A stretch of 64,000 nt of DNA from Epiperipatus broadwayi (lineage: Eukaryota > Onychophora > Udeonychophora > Euonychophora > Peripatidae): positions 6,822,001 through 6,886,000 of the forward strand of contig JAQFVV010012395.1 of the NCBI GenBank assembly GCA_028023455.1, in the 5' to 3' direction. Positions 22,800 through 35,520 of the stretch are shown here, one piece after another. Below the pieces are notes generated by a model. It was not told where the DNA came from, ran no database searches, and worked only from the letters and a program-made list of their open reading frames with translations. Each line of letters begins with the position of its first letter. The stretch's first letter is position 1. Made by a program: the position numbers and the translations under genes.

Positions 22800-24060
22800 A
22801 GATTACATAAATTTTTCAGTTTTTGTAAAGGACTGAGTTGGATTTTCAACCTAATAACTTTTAATAATCAAATGCCTTCAGATATGCATCCGTATCTTCA
22901 ATATTTCTAGCAGTGGTTTGTGATCATAGTGATAAAATGATGGCTATATAAGTATTGATAGAATTTTTAAATTCCTAAAATGATAGCTAAAGCTTGTCTC
23001 TCTATAAAGCTGATTATAATTTCTGCATTAAACATTTTCCTTGTGTATGTTACGAGTCTTTCTCCTTTGTATGTGAGATGAGTTAAGATAGCCCTGACTC
23101 CAAAATCTGATGCATCTATAGTCATTAGCAATTTATTTGATGTTAACAGAGACTGTTTTAATGAAAGTATTTTTTTGGATGGCTGACCATTTCCATTTTT
23201 TGATTTTTCTTTAGCAGGTGATCAGTCTCAAAGATGCTTCAAGTTTTTTTACATTTTTTGGTCTAGGTGGGTTTTTACCACTCTACTTTTATCAAGTGTG
23301 GGAGTTTTACATTGTGAGAAATGACATGACCCAAAAATTTTAAAGTTTTTTGTATTTTATATACATTTATCTGCATTTAGTTTTGCACCAAATCCAATGA
23401 ACTTCTTTTATCCTTGAATTATTCTATTTCTGAGGATGTTTTCTGAATTAGCTGTGATCAGTATGTTGTCAAAATAAGGGATTACTCTTTCTAATTCATT
23501 AAGTAATGTTATCTATATTCGCCTGAAAAATTTTTGATATCACCCTAATCTCAAATGGAAGATGGTTATAATTAATCAAGTCTAATTAGAATATAATCAT
23601 CAACAACTCAGAGATCTCCTTACTCATAGCTATTTGGTAAAATGCGGCATGAAGGTTGAGTTTGATGAAGTATAACAATTTCTGTAACAAAGCTAAGATC
23701 TCTTGTATTAGGTACCAGGTATGCATTTTTACACAGGTTTTTGTGAATGGTCATTCAATAATCTCTGCAAATTCATATTACTGTCTGCTTTGTTAATTAT
23801 CACAATAAGAGTAGCCCACTCCAAATTTTTAATCGAACTCAGTATATCCTTATGAATTAAATCATTAAGCACTTTTTCTACTATTGCTTTCTGCACAAAT
23901 GGCATCTTTCATGCTTTATATGTGACAGGCTGAGTTTTCTTTAAGTTTCAATTGAACAAGTGTATTTATTTCCCCCAGTTTTTTTCAAATAGACCCAGAA
24001 ACTTACTCAGGATTTCTTTTTCGATGTTAATTATTTTTATGAGATTGACACTTATCCCGA
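22800..24060 (-). pseudogene. Ty3/gypsy reverse transcriptase-RNase H relic
   Basis: Read on the minus strand from 24060 downward. EILSKFLGLF and then QPVTYKA-KMPFVQKAIVEK give the pre-RT region (PV--KARP-PFA---VE). NLEWATLIVIINKADSNM gives W-TPIV-V-KKDGS. FEIRVISKIFQ matches PFG-----FQ. VIPYFDNILITANSE corresponds to the catalytic Y-DDIL motif with the second Asp changed to Asn. FGAKLNADKC matches the next block. TIDASDFGVRAIL is the first RNase H motif (D-S--GVGAVL). ALAIIF-I-KFYQYLYSHHF and ITNHC follow (the D-KPL motif region). Order and spacing are as in Ty3/gypsy pol. Numerous stops. The plus-strand 116-codon frame 23952-24302 is a shadow. Confidence 0.9.
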
Positions 24061-26260
24061 GATGTTCAGATCGATTCTGGCCTATTAATAGATTTAATTT
24101 TACTTATATCTTTACAATTCCTATTATTGTTATAGAATTTCCATTTACATCTTTAGTTCTCAACTTAGTTTTTCCGATTTTTGAGGACTCATCCCTATTA
24201 GTGATTTTTACGAACTTATGGATATTAATAACTGCAACTTTCCAATCTTTAAGAAATGTTAATGCCATGCCTGAGCTGCTGTTCTGCCAAAAGCATGCTT
24301 AGCACAATATACATTTTAAATTTAAATTTAATCTTTTCTTAACACTCGTTTATAAAGAATTTATAAATATTATAATTAACACACAGATAATTATTATGAC
24401 CTTATAATTTGAATCTTAAAAAAGATATTTACAGTAATTTACTGAAGGTATATACAAATAATAAGACTGATGAAGCTATTAAATAACTCTAGATCTGTTT
24501 TGATACCTTCAGAGATAGATTTCTCTGCAACTTGCATTGACTTGCCATGAGTACAATTACAACAAATAATAGTTCTTTTCAAGTTAGTAGCAGAAGAATG
24601 ATGTGTAAAAAAAGTGGGAATTTTTGATTTGTTCTCCTATTTGTTACTTTTAAATATGTATTACTTCATTCTGTGTAGTAATTTTAACCATGCAGGAAAA
24701 GAGAAGATTAATTAATTATACCTTCTATAAATAAATTGTGCAGTGATTACCTTTTTTTTCACTAAAGCAAGATTTGTACAATGAAAACGTTTTTAAAGTT
24801 AACAATTTATTTCAGTTATTTTTTTTATTTGTATTATTAGTAGTGAAAATATTCTGTGCTTATTGTTTTTTAATTATTCATCTGCATACATTAGTAGTTT
24901 CAGTCATAAGCCAGGAAATCAGAGCTACAAAACTGATTAATATTGTGAGGGAAATTTTCTTTTTTCTAAATGAAAAACTAAAACTCAATGAATAAAAATG
25001 CTATGATGAATGTGATTGGCTAATATAGAATGCATGCAAATAAGACATAATCATAATCTTTCTGAAAAACAGATTAGAAAACTGATTAATGCTATCAAAA
25101 AGTTTTTCAAATGAGAAAGCATAAATTTGTTTATATTTTAGATCAATTTTAATTTTCATTATGAAGCAACAAATAAATCATAATGTCAAGGTAAAAAATG
25201 CAAGTGAGAAAGCACATGTAAAGTTTTTTTTATTGGCATAAGTTTATTTAAGTTTTTAAAAAGATTGATTTATATTTCACCATGAGGCAGAAAATGGAAT
25301 TCATGTCAAGAAAAAAAATTCCAAACAAAAGATCAGAAATTCAGAATATGTTATGGCCAAATCAACAATTGTGAAATTTTATTAGGATAAGTTTTTTAAC
25401 ATTTTTATATGCTTTTAAAAGTTCAGTTTTAGTTTTCATTAAAATTAAATTGTGCTAAATGTAAGACAATTAACTTGTTTGCATTTATATTTTTTGATTT
25501 TATATTTTTCCTGCTTAAATGATTATTTTGGATTGATGATTCCTAAAGACATATTTTAATATAAGTTACAATAAATGGATGATATAATAATCTTCTAGAA
25601 TGAATTATGATTATCCTTGTTATTGCAGATCTTAGCAATGACTGAAGTATTATTTCTATAGGTTTGGATTGTGAATTATGTAATTTAAATGGAATAAAGT
25701 GATTGTAATCATACTTACATTTCTGAAAAAGAAATTGTTTATATTAAGGCACCATCTCCTGTCATAAAAGGTAACTAATAAGTAAGCCTATACACTATAG
25801 ACATGTTACATTCTTGTTGTTGAATTCTGTTGATATGAACAAGATTCATTAGCTCATAAAGTCATGAAGTTAGTATATTATTTAATCAGTGTTATTAATA
25901 ATAAAGAGAATATTGAATTGGGAAAAATAACTAAGACAATATTTTTAATAATGAAATATTTAATACAGAAAAATAAAAATAATGATTGATATAACAAAAC
26001 AAAATATATAAATACAAAGATATTTCTTTAAATATATTATCGTGTATGTAGAAAGATTCTAGGTATATACTATTTTTAATCATTTTAATAAATTCAGTTC
26101 ATAATATATTAAAATATATAAATTACCATTTTTACTATCAGTGATGTTAAATTGCATTGACATTGTAATTGGGTTTGCTATTGAGTTGAATGATATAAAT
26201 GTTATTTGTGGTTAGAAATTTAGATTTTAGTTCCAATTATATCCTCTACATGTCACTATC
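24061..26260. other. intergenic stretch, mostly unassigned
   Basis: 24061-24310 probably continues the 5' part of the gypsy relic, but no motif is readable. The rest is AT-rich. Three loosely similar blocks of about 100 bp lie at 25120-25200, 25230-25310 and 25380-25450, sharing AGTTTATTTTA-like and TTTTCATTATGA-like text; this may be another decayed tandem repeat. Confidence 0.4.
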
Positions 26261-26261
26261 A

Positions 26262-26760
26262 AATATTGGGTGTGAGTTAATTTATAATAATAGCAAGGAA
26301 AGTAGTTTACTGTTTAAGGCTTGACTAGGATCTTTAGCAACAAGGGAATATACACATAAGTGGAAAAATATGGTGATTTAGTCTGCAATTTATGTAGATA
26401 AGGAAGGTATAGAAAATATTAGGCATCTGTTAATTGAATGTAAATGCCTACAAGCAGAAAGGAAACAAGTAACGAAGTTGTAGGAAAATAAATATAAACA
26501 AAGTGATTATGCAGAAAATGAGTTCTTGGTTTTTATGCTGGGTTTGGAAAAAGATAAGGGAGATTTAGATATAAAGGCCATAGAGTTGACAAAGAGTATG
26601 TAGTGGAAATGGGATAAAGCAGAATAGAAATGAATATGGGGAAAACTGGGGAATGGTAAGGGAAGGTAAGGTAGCTAACAGGTTTCTCTGGGCATAGTGG
26701 CTGAGAGATTCCTGACTCCAAGAAAAGAGAAGCCACAGTGCATCACATTACAGAAACAAT
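26262..26760 (+). pseudogene. LINE 3' end relic, family A (copy 2)
   Basis: Closely parallel to 5920-6420: GTGAGTTAATTTATAATAAT, AGCAAGGAAAGTAGTTTACT, then the frame LATREYTHKWKN, a broken Cys/His knuckle ENIRHLLIECKC, and KQSDYAENEFLVFMLGL. It ends with the same 3' block (AACAGGTTTCTCTGGGCATA, then AGTGGCTGAGAGATTCC, to CATCACAT) found twice in copy 1. The minus-strand 67-codon frame 26533-26736 is a shadow. Confidence 0.8.
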
Positions 26761-28040
26761 AATTCAAAAAATTTCTTTCTACTGAGAAAGAACTTATTTG
26801 CGCATCATCTTTTGAGGAAGTTGCATTAACAGAAGTCAAATGTATATATAAATTTCTTACTTGTTTTTGTTTCTTAATAAATATTTGATATATACATTTA
26901 GATTTTATTTGAATAATGTATATTAATTTTTTAGAAGTAAATTAATCAAATGAAACATCAAATAAAAATTATCCACTGTCAGTAACTTTCTTACTAAAAA
27001 CTGCTTAATTTCTCATAATTTTTTATTTTTTTTTTATAGATGAAAGTTGATTTTTAAATTTTAAAGAATATTTTTATTATTTGAACTTTATGCTTTATCT
27101 TAAATTGCCTTTAATATACAGATTTGATGGAGAGAAAATAATTTAAAAAAATTTTTTTTAATGAAAGCTAAAATGACATTATTTTTTTATTATATTTTTT
27201 ATTAGCAAAGTTAATGTTATTTTTCAGTTTACTTTTATTTTTAAATTCATATTTTTAACAAAATTTTTCAACATCATAAATATATAATCTGGAATGAATA
27301 TTGTCTTCATTAAAAAATAAAAATAAAAACAGTTATCCATTTTAGTGGCAAAAATGATTGATTAAAATGGTAATAGAATAATTCTAATGCAATATATATA
27401 ACAAGAAAACATTTTAATTTAATGCATATTTTATAATTAAGATGTAATTGAATATCAAGAGTATTAATTATGTAAAACTGACAACAGAAAATTCTTAGAA
27501 GTATAAATGAAAGTATGATAAATTAGACAAAATAGAGCCCTTATCTAAGTTTTTCCATACAAATCAATCTATATGTAACATGCAATTTAAATTTTAATAA
27601 AAAATTTTCTTTGCAGTAGAGAAATTATAATTTCATTAAATTTTGGCATTATTAGTTTTTAGGCAGTTCTTCATGCTTGAGATAGAATTTTTTTATAATT
27701 TTTTCCTGCAACTTGGGTTTTATGCTTAAAATGAGATTTTATAAATGGCATTTGATACATATAAGGATGGAGAAGAAATGATCCAAACATTTTTCATAGC
27801 TTATTATCACTACAGGATTGTGAATGATAACAATAGTAATTATTATTAATCTATACATTCTTTCTGCCATGATTAGCGATATTTTTCTTTTCCAAGATAC
27901 TTTTAAGAATATATGAGCTTTATATACAGTGTAATTTAGAAACAACATTCAAAAATAAAATTAACACTAAATGTTTGGTCAGATTAATTCAGTCAACACT
28001 ATAATTAGTGTTATCATTACAAATAGATTATTAATAAACA
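26761..28040. other. AT-rich intergenic stretch
   Basis: No coding, RNA or repeat feature recognised. Long A and T runs only. Confidence 0.5.
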
Positions 28041-28114
28041 AAGGCAAAACTCTCCATACAGTAGTGCCACCCTGTGCTAGTATAGAGATGGTGATCATGT
28101 GATGTTTAGTAGAT
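28041..28114 (+). repeat. internally deleted foldback MITE copy
   Basis: AAGGCAAAACTCTCCATACA plus GTAGTGCCAC (left arm end), joined directly to GCTAGTATAGAGATGGTGATCATGTGATGTT. The latter corresponds to the right flank beyond the palindrome at 50483-50530. The whole palindrome centre and right arm are missing. Confidence 0.75.
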
Positions 28115-28748
28115 CATTAATACTTTATGATAATTGCTAATTTTTCAATTAACATTTAAAATTTAACTATTTTAACATAAGTCTAGTTTATATATTTTTA
28201 AATTTAATAAAAAAAAAAAGAATTATTTCATTTTTCCTTTTCACAATTGAAAGAAAATGAAAATATAAACTTATATAACTTAATAAAAAGTTTTTTCAAA
28301 AGGAATTTTGATAATTTATTTTATGTATTGCTATATATGTATGCCAAATCTGTACCATCTCAGTATCAACAATTATTTATTTATAGATTCCTAAACCCAT
28401 TTCATTCCTTTCTAAACATAAATTATATTAATAATATTACAATGATAAAAATAACTGCAAATAAGAAAAAAAAAACTGAAATTTTTTTATAAGCTTTTGA
28501 TTGATAAAACATATTTGGAATATTACCAAAATTAAGTTTTAAGATAAATATTTATTTGCAGAAATTATGGCTAATTTGGAATCATTTCCCAATGCAATTT
28601 ATAAATAATTTTATTCATTATTTTTGTTTCAAGAAAGTGTTGAGGTAGAATAACTATTGTCAGTAGAAATGTAAAATGTGTTTGAAGATTTATAACAAGT
28701 ATATACTTTTATTTTTCTCCTTTACTTTCTTTGCATTTCTTCATATAT

Positions 28749-29033
28749 TCATATATATTACTTATAACAACTCTCATATACACTTTAATGCAAATTTTTT
28801 TTAAATAAAACTTCTTTATTTTTCTAACAGTTTTGACTGTCCAGCAGTCTTCATCAGTGCTTCTCAAATTCCTCTACTATTTAGAGTTATTTAAATGGTA
28901 GAGGAATTTGAGAAGCTCTGATGAAGACTGCTGGACAGTCGAAACTGTCAGGAAAATAAAGAAGTTTTATTAAAATTTTTTTTTGCATTAAAGTGTATAT
29001 GAGAGAAGTTATTATAAGCAATATATATGAAGA
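28749..29033. mobile_element. palindromic element, 285 bp (family P1)
   Basis: Long inverted repeat with arms of more than 120 bp: outer ends CATATATATTACTTATAA, inner arms GCTTCTCAAATTCCTCTAC and complement, and a loop of about 20 bases (28880-28899). Arms carry TGATGAAGACTGCTGGACAG and TCGAAACTGTCAGGAAAATA. The right arm's text is shared with the palindrome at 57401-57764, so this is a family. It has no coding capacity and looks like a MITE-like foldback element. The 65-codon minus frame 28887-29084 is chance. Confidence 0.85.
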
Positions 29034-29119
29034 TTTATAACACCTTTTGGAAAAAAAAACAAAACTATAATCATTGTTAAACATAGGTCAAATCTCATTA
29101 ACATCAGTTACTAATGATC

Positions 29120-29525
29120 TTCAACTTTTTTTTTTTTTATGTTAAGTGGAATTTGCTAACCACTTTACCATAACAAGCATATGTAGAAAGACATTTATTC
29201 TTGTTAATCATATAAATCAGCGAAAATAAATAAATAAATAAAAATCAGTAATAAAAAAATATTTATTTTAATACACTAATGAAAGAAACTTCAATTAAAA
29301 TATAATATAAACCTAAATGGAAATTTTTTAAAAAAAGGATTACATTTTAAAAAAGTGCAATTTAGTGTTAAGTATGAAGAGAGTGTATACGTTTTTATTA
29401 TTTTCTTGGAAAAAATAAACATTTTAATTTTATGTTCAGTGGATTTAATTGTTAATCACTTCCATTATAACAAAGTATATGTAGAAAGACGTATTTGTTA
29501 ACCGTATAAATCAGCAAGCAAAAGA
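29120..29525 (+). repeat. two direct copies of a 100 bp repeat, 300 bp apart
   Basis: 29140-29225 and 29430-29515 share TTATGTTAAGTGGAATTT, then TAACCACTTTACCATAACAA, ATATGTAGAAAGACATAT and ATATAAATCAGC with moderate divergence. A third weak match (CATGTAGAAAGACCTATCTA) lies near 43410. Probably an old tandem or dispersed repeat; not coding. Confidence 0.6.
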
Positions 29526-29529
29526 AATC

Positions 29530-32500
29530 AATTTAATCTTGTTAATATAAAAACAATAATTATTATTATTCATTTATTTATTTAATGTATATATCTATAT
29601 TCAAAGGCCAAATACAAATTGCACATAAAAATGATTTATAATATAAGAGAAGATAGAAAAATAAGATCACTAATAATATGGATCAGATATATATATATTT
29701 CTTAAGACATTTGAAAATTCATTAATATTAAGATAAAGGTTTTCATCACAAAATCTAAATTATAAGTACTGGGAAAATAAAATAGGGGGAAATTTCCAAG
29801 CATCACATTTACAAGTTTCAATAAAGAAATAATTATGTGCACTAGTTATATATTGACAAGAATTAAAATGAACATTTGAAAGTATATAAGAAATGCCATT
29901 TTTGATAATGATTTTGTATAAAAATTTCATATTTCTAGCTCTTCTCTTTACCAAAACTAATTCCTTTTTATTTATATTTCTTTTTGAAAGTAGATTCCAG
30001 AATATTGACCCAAATCATAAAATAAGAATCAAAAAGAGAAAGTTTATATTTGGTGATAATGATGATAATTATTATTATTTATTTCTTTTTAAAACAGCAT
30101 CTTAAAGAAAATTAAAGATTATATCTAAAATAGAATACATATTGAGTATAGTACATAATAATTAAAGTAACAAACAAAAAAAAACATAAATAGAATAAGT
30201 GTAAACTAATCAAAAATAGTAATGAAAAGTTGGTTATATAAAAAGTGTAGCCTAAATAAAGAAGAAAATTTAAGCACATTGGAAAGACAAGATTGAATAT
30301 TAAAAAAGAGTATTATGCATGAGATACAATTATAATTGAAATTATTTTCATAATATAACTTCAAAATTTTGAAAATAAATTTAAGACCTCTGCACTACCA
30401 TTTAGAACTAAGATAATGATTTAATGATTCTCTTTATTTTTCAGGAAAACATTAAAAAAATTTATTAAAAAACTATATTAAACTTAGAATTATGGTAATA
30501 ATGATGATGAAAATGTATTCATAATGATGATGTAATAATAAAATAGTGGTTTTTATATATATGTGTAATATTGTGGAAAAAACTTCTTCACACATGGCTA
30601 GAAAATTGACAAACTTCCCCCTCAAGATGATGTATTCACGATGATTAAATAATACTTGGTACTTTTTGTACTATTAATAAATTTTGTTTTTAATGTGAAG
30701 TTTAGTTTTAATGACCTTGACATTAATTGCCATTGCTTGGATTTTTATTTTTTTACAATCAAACATTTAATTACGTAAAAGTTTTATTGAATATGTAAGG
30801 CAGCATATTTATCATTAACATGTTTTGCATATAAAAATGCTGATTTGAGAATAAAAGTAATGTATCAATATATTCCATAGTAGATATTTAGAATTTTGAT
30901 AGTGCATTCACTGCAGGAGATTTTATGCAATTGTAACTGGGATGTTTATAAAATACTCTTCATTGTTTTGCAAATGAATTGTGTATCATAATTTTATGCC
31001 ATCTTAAGAGGACTTTTTAAAAATTCCTTCTAATATAAAATTTAAGCTGTAAGAACAATGTTCTTGACTGTTAAAGAAATTATAAGAAACTAGTCTGTGC
31101 ATGTGGATGTAATAACACCTTTAATTATTCATTGACCATTCAAGTTTGTGATATATGGTTTTTGGAGTAGAGTGAAGAGAACTCTATAAGTTAAGCATAA
31201 GCAGAATAAATCCTACAAGTTTTATTGTTATATATGTTCCTGATTAGTAGCGTAAGATATCTGCAGTAAGCGTAAGATTGTCATCATTAAAATACATTAC
31301 TTTAGACAGGTGTATATAAGCAAATTGGTTATCTTAAATGTGTTTTTGGATTTTAGGCTATTAACGTTGATAGTATAGAAGGTAGCAGCATAATGTGTAT
31401 CTAAGTTTCCTAAATTCTTACTAAAGGAATCTGTTTAAGTTAGAAACTAGTATGGGATTTGGATATAATAGCACTATCAACTAGTATCTTAATTATTTAA
31501 GTTTAAAATACATAATTCGAGAATAGAACCATGACAATTGCACCTAAAAATAATTGTTACTAAATCTGTGCATTCAAATTAGTTACATTATGTGCTAAAG
31601 TTGTTGTTTTTCATATTAATGTTTGCTTTTAGTAAGACATTTCTGATGGAAATAAATTCGTTCCCTTTGAAGAAATGTATTTTGGTATGAGAATTCAGAC
31701 TCCATACAAATAAATAGCAATGTTTATTTGTAAAAAGTTAAATTTATAGTAATATTATGTATGATATGACATTGCTGCAGTAAAATTTATTTCACTTTGA
31801 GTTTATATAGCTTATTATCAGTGCTGTAAAAATAATTAGAAACAATATAGATATACAGAACTATTAACTTGATTAGAAGATTAAATATAAGCATAGATGG
31901 AGATTTAATTCTATAAAAAGAAAGGTTTAATTTTTTGTGAATCTGTCATGGATGAAATTTAGTAAATTTTAAAACTAAGCATATATTATAATTTATTTTG
32001 TAAAACATTTATTAAGTGATTGTTTTGTTAGTTTATAATATTATTGTAAAATAGAAATAAATATCTATTATATTATTATTTTGCATTATAAATAAGTAAA
32101 ACAAAAAAATTATTTAACAGATTTATTTACTTAATAAAATTTTTATTTCAGCAATGTGTTATTGTCCTCCTCAATGTAACATATATATATATAGTGTCCT
32201 TTTTATTGGTACACCCCATCATAAAACAAATTGGGAATAAACTATGTATAATAAATTTTATAAAATCAAAAATATTTACTTATTAAACTATGAAAAATAA
32301 TATTAATTGTAGTTACCCTAGGATTTGAACTTGGACTTGATTAATTTAAAGTAGTATAAAGGCTATTTATATACTATATTTATTTTTAAAGATATATAAA
32401 TGATAAAATAAACTATGATTGAAAAATAGATGAAAATAGTGAATAACCAGAGTTAAATCAATTTTTCCAATTTGGTTTTTAAAATTTCCTATTTCCAGGT

Positions 32501-32843
32501 ATATATTTCACAAAAGGGTTCAATGTTTTCATTAGTTGAAAAAGATTAATAAAACTATTCATTTACTTTATATAAGATTTACTGTATAGTATTAAACAAA
32601 AACATTTTCATGACAACACTGAAATTTAAGTTCATATTACTTTTGTTGGTTATTTGTAGGTAGACTTTTATGCAAAATATTCATTATTATCACTGAATAA
32701 AAGGCTGTTTATATGTTACACTGGTATATAAGTGCATGCAATTTTGATTATATAGACAATATGTATTATTTTTTACTCTAATTCTTTAAAAACAATAACT
32801 TTAGCTCATAGTTTAAATTTAGTTGTGCAAGATTTAAATTTAT
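29530..32843. other. AT-rich intergenic stretch
   Basis: No gene recognised. A tRNA-T-arm-like phrase (GTTACCCTAGGATTTGAACTTGG) lies near 32310-32335 and could be an isolated SINE scrap. Short (TA)n runs near 30555 and 32180. Confidence 0.45.
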
Positions 32844-32860
32844 ACTATTTTTTAAATATT

Positions 32861-32964
32861 TTTTTTTAAAGTGTCGTAGCATCGGCCGGGACGTGAACCC
32901 GCAACCCGGGCAACTGTCTGCAAGTGCAAGGCAGTCACGCTGACCTCTCGACCACCAATGCAAG
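32861..32964 (-). repeat. tRNA-derived SINE (type 2) with perfect 17 bp target duplication
   Basis: On the minus strand it begins near 32964 with CTTGCATTGGTGGTCGAGAG (A-box-like TGGTCGAGAGG), then GACTGCCTTGCACTTGCAGA, and a B-box-like GGTTCACGTCC, ending in a short A-rich tail. The exact direct repeat ACTATTTTTTAAATATT flanks it (32844-32860 and 32965-32981). This is the clearest retroposition footprint in the window. Its GC-rich body contrasts sharply with the surroundings. The relative inside the hAT element is at 16320-16429. Confidence 0.92.
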
Positions 32965-32981
32965 ACTATTTTTTAAATATT

Positions 32982-34067
32982 AAATTCTATTTAACAAGAT
33001 TGCTTGACTGATGAGATAATCATTCATTATATACTCTTAATTTCACTTTTACAAAATATTCTGATATATGTACTTTAGTTATCATTAACTGAAATGTTTA
33101 TTTAAATATTTTTCCCAACTGGACAACTGAACCACAATCAGTTCAACATATATTAAAGTAGTTTAAGAAAGTGTTAATAATAACAGCAGATGAATTATTA
33201 AAAAAAAAAGCAAAAAATGTTTTCTATTTCAAATTTTGACATATCAAAAAAATACTAAATTTTAGCATATTCATTAATAGATTATAGAATGCCAATTCAT
33301 ATTTATATAATCAAAATAGCACACAGCCTTGGATATTTTGTTAGAACGATTTCTAATTTCATAATGCATTTACAATACTTGTAGACAGACTTTATGTTCA
33401 TAGCAAATAAAAAAGATGTAGCTTTTCCTCGTTTCTAAAACAATGGTTATTAATAAAAACAACAATACTGATCCTTTTGCAAGAAGGAACTAAAACAGTT
33501 TCAACATAATTTTAAACAATGATCATTATTTTAAAATTTTGTATTTACAGGGAACTCTCATTGAGAGAATAGACTATTTGTCTCGCGATTATTCATGAAT
33601 CTAAAAATCTCAGAATCGATTGCCATGCTATTGTCATTGGCTAAGCACACTATCTGAAGAAGAGGAGAATAATATCACTCAAAACTTTATATTATATACT
33701 AATCATTAATAGGAATTAAATGTACTCCAAAAAAGAAAGTTTTAATTTTTCTAAAGACATTTAATAATTAATTCTAGATGGTGGATATAATCCCACATAT
33801 AATTATTAGCAAATTGTATTGTCACAATTTTCAACAAACATGCTGATAGTTAAACTCTACATTTTAATTACTACACTATCATACAGCTCAAACAAAATCT
33901 TAATCTTTAGATTTAATTTATATCCCTTTTTTGCTTTGAGAACTACAGGTTATAAAGTACTGCAGACCAAAAGTATCTTGTTCTCTACTTTCAGACCTGC
34001 TTCAATCCAAATCTGACTTTTAAAATTATGTTTCCTCCTTTATAGATTTTTTAAATACTGGATTTAA
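32982..34067. other. intergenic stretch, nothing assigned
   Basis: AT-rich. The slightly more complex segment 33550-33665 has no recognisable motif. Confidence 0.45.
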
Positions 34068-34285
34068 AAAAGGCAAAACTCTCCCATACAGTAGCTAGAA
34101 ACTACTCTGGGAATATTGGATGAGTAGGCACTAGATAGCTATTTTATTCACAAGCCTTCTGGCATCCATTGGTTACTCTGGCTTGCACTGATTGGCACTA
34201 CTGTATGGAGAATTTTGCCTGTTTTAACAACAGTTATGAACGAGCATAAGAAATGGTGATCATGTAATGTTTAGCGGTTTCTTAA
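34068..34285 (+). mobile_element. foldback MITE copy with a shortened left arm
   Basis: Left end AAGGCAAAACTCTCCCATACAGTAG, then directly the palindrome centre (AGAAACTACTCTGGGAATAT, GGATGAGTAGGCACTAGAT) and an intact right arm ending TGTATGGAGAATTTTGCCTG near 34224. The right flank AACAACAGTTATG... to GGTGATCATGTAATGTTTAG (34226-34278) is also shared with the copy at 50232. Most of the left arm is deleted. Confidence 0.85.
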
Positions 34286-35309
34286 TACAGGATTTGTTAG
34301 TGATTTTGCACGTTTTTGTTTTAATTAATAGTAATCTTCAAAAAAAGTTTATTATATACATTTTAATAAATAAAAGTAAAACTAAAACAGTACCATCATC
34401 TGTTTTGTTTGTTCATATTTATAGAGTAATGATAATTAAAAGCACATATAACCAAAGATGATATAATTATTTTTCCAAAATAATAATAAAATCAAAAATC
34501 TACTTATAACTTTAAAATAAATTCTCTTGTTTTAATTCTATTGTATTTAAAAATAAAAATACACATTTATTATTATGATATCAATGCTGTATTTTAAGAG
34601 GAAAAAGATGAAAGTGGGGAATGGAGGAATATAGATGTTACTCTATTGAGTGAGTTAATAAGTAATTTTAATATTTAAAAAAATGGCTTATTGCTCAAAG
34701 TTATGCTCAGAGACTTTGCTTCAGACTCTGCTGCTCACCAGGGTATCTTGAAATATTAAAAGTTTGTATAACCTTTTTGTTGAGAGTTTTTTTGAGGTGA
34801 AAGGTTTACCTTTCCTATATATATATTAAAATGTCAGAAATGTAACAGGAATTCATAGTGTATTTTTATAAATTTATCAGCTATGATGTAATGAAGCAAG
34901 ATGCCAAATAAAAATAAGCATTATAGGTGGAAATAATTATATTTGTCTGAAATGTAATTACTAGGTGATATATTTCAGTTTGCAGTACATGTTTTTAATT
35001 GATATTTTGCTTTATTGTCGAAAAATTATTAAATGTACAAAGAATTCTTGTTAAAATTCTAATATTTAAATCTATAAATCCATGAAAATTTTCTATCTAA
35101 AATCAATATATAAACCTATTCACAGCGTATCAAAAATGTAATGGAAAAATATAAATCAATTAATGAAAGAAACTAGTTTGACTACATTACTAACTTAATT
35201 CACAAAATAAATTCCTAAAATATTTAAATGAAGTTATAAATAATGTTTACATTTTGCTATGCTGATGTTAATTCATTTTGTCAGATAAAAGATAATATTT
35301 AACAAAATA
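34286..35309. other. AT-rich intergenic stretch
   Basis: Nothing recognised beyond short A/T runs. Confidence 0.45.
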
Positions 35310-35520
35310 GACTGGCATAGGTATAACAAAAGGTGGGCATTATTTACAAGTTCATTTAAATGATTGTTTAGGAATCTAACTTGCTGATTATCTTAGTAAT
35401 AGATTTGGACTTATTTGTCCCATGAATAAGTTTATATTATTAGCATTACATATTTGATAAGCAATAAAATGATTTATGTGCTTATTAAAATCATTAGAAT
35501 ATCATTAAAATATATACATT
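35310..35520 (+). repeat. dispersed repeat, partner of 20440-20550 and 20690-20825
   Basis: First half matches 20690-20825 and second half (ATTTGGACTTATTTGTCCCA, then CATGAATAAGTTTATATTAT, then CATATTTGATAAGC) matches 20440-20550. Same strand, diverged. Identity unknown. Confidence 0.6.

Noticed and set aside
23952-24302. 116-codon plus-strand frame as a gene
   Set aside because: Antisense to the Ty3/gypsy relic; Phe/Ile-rich composition without motifs.
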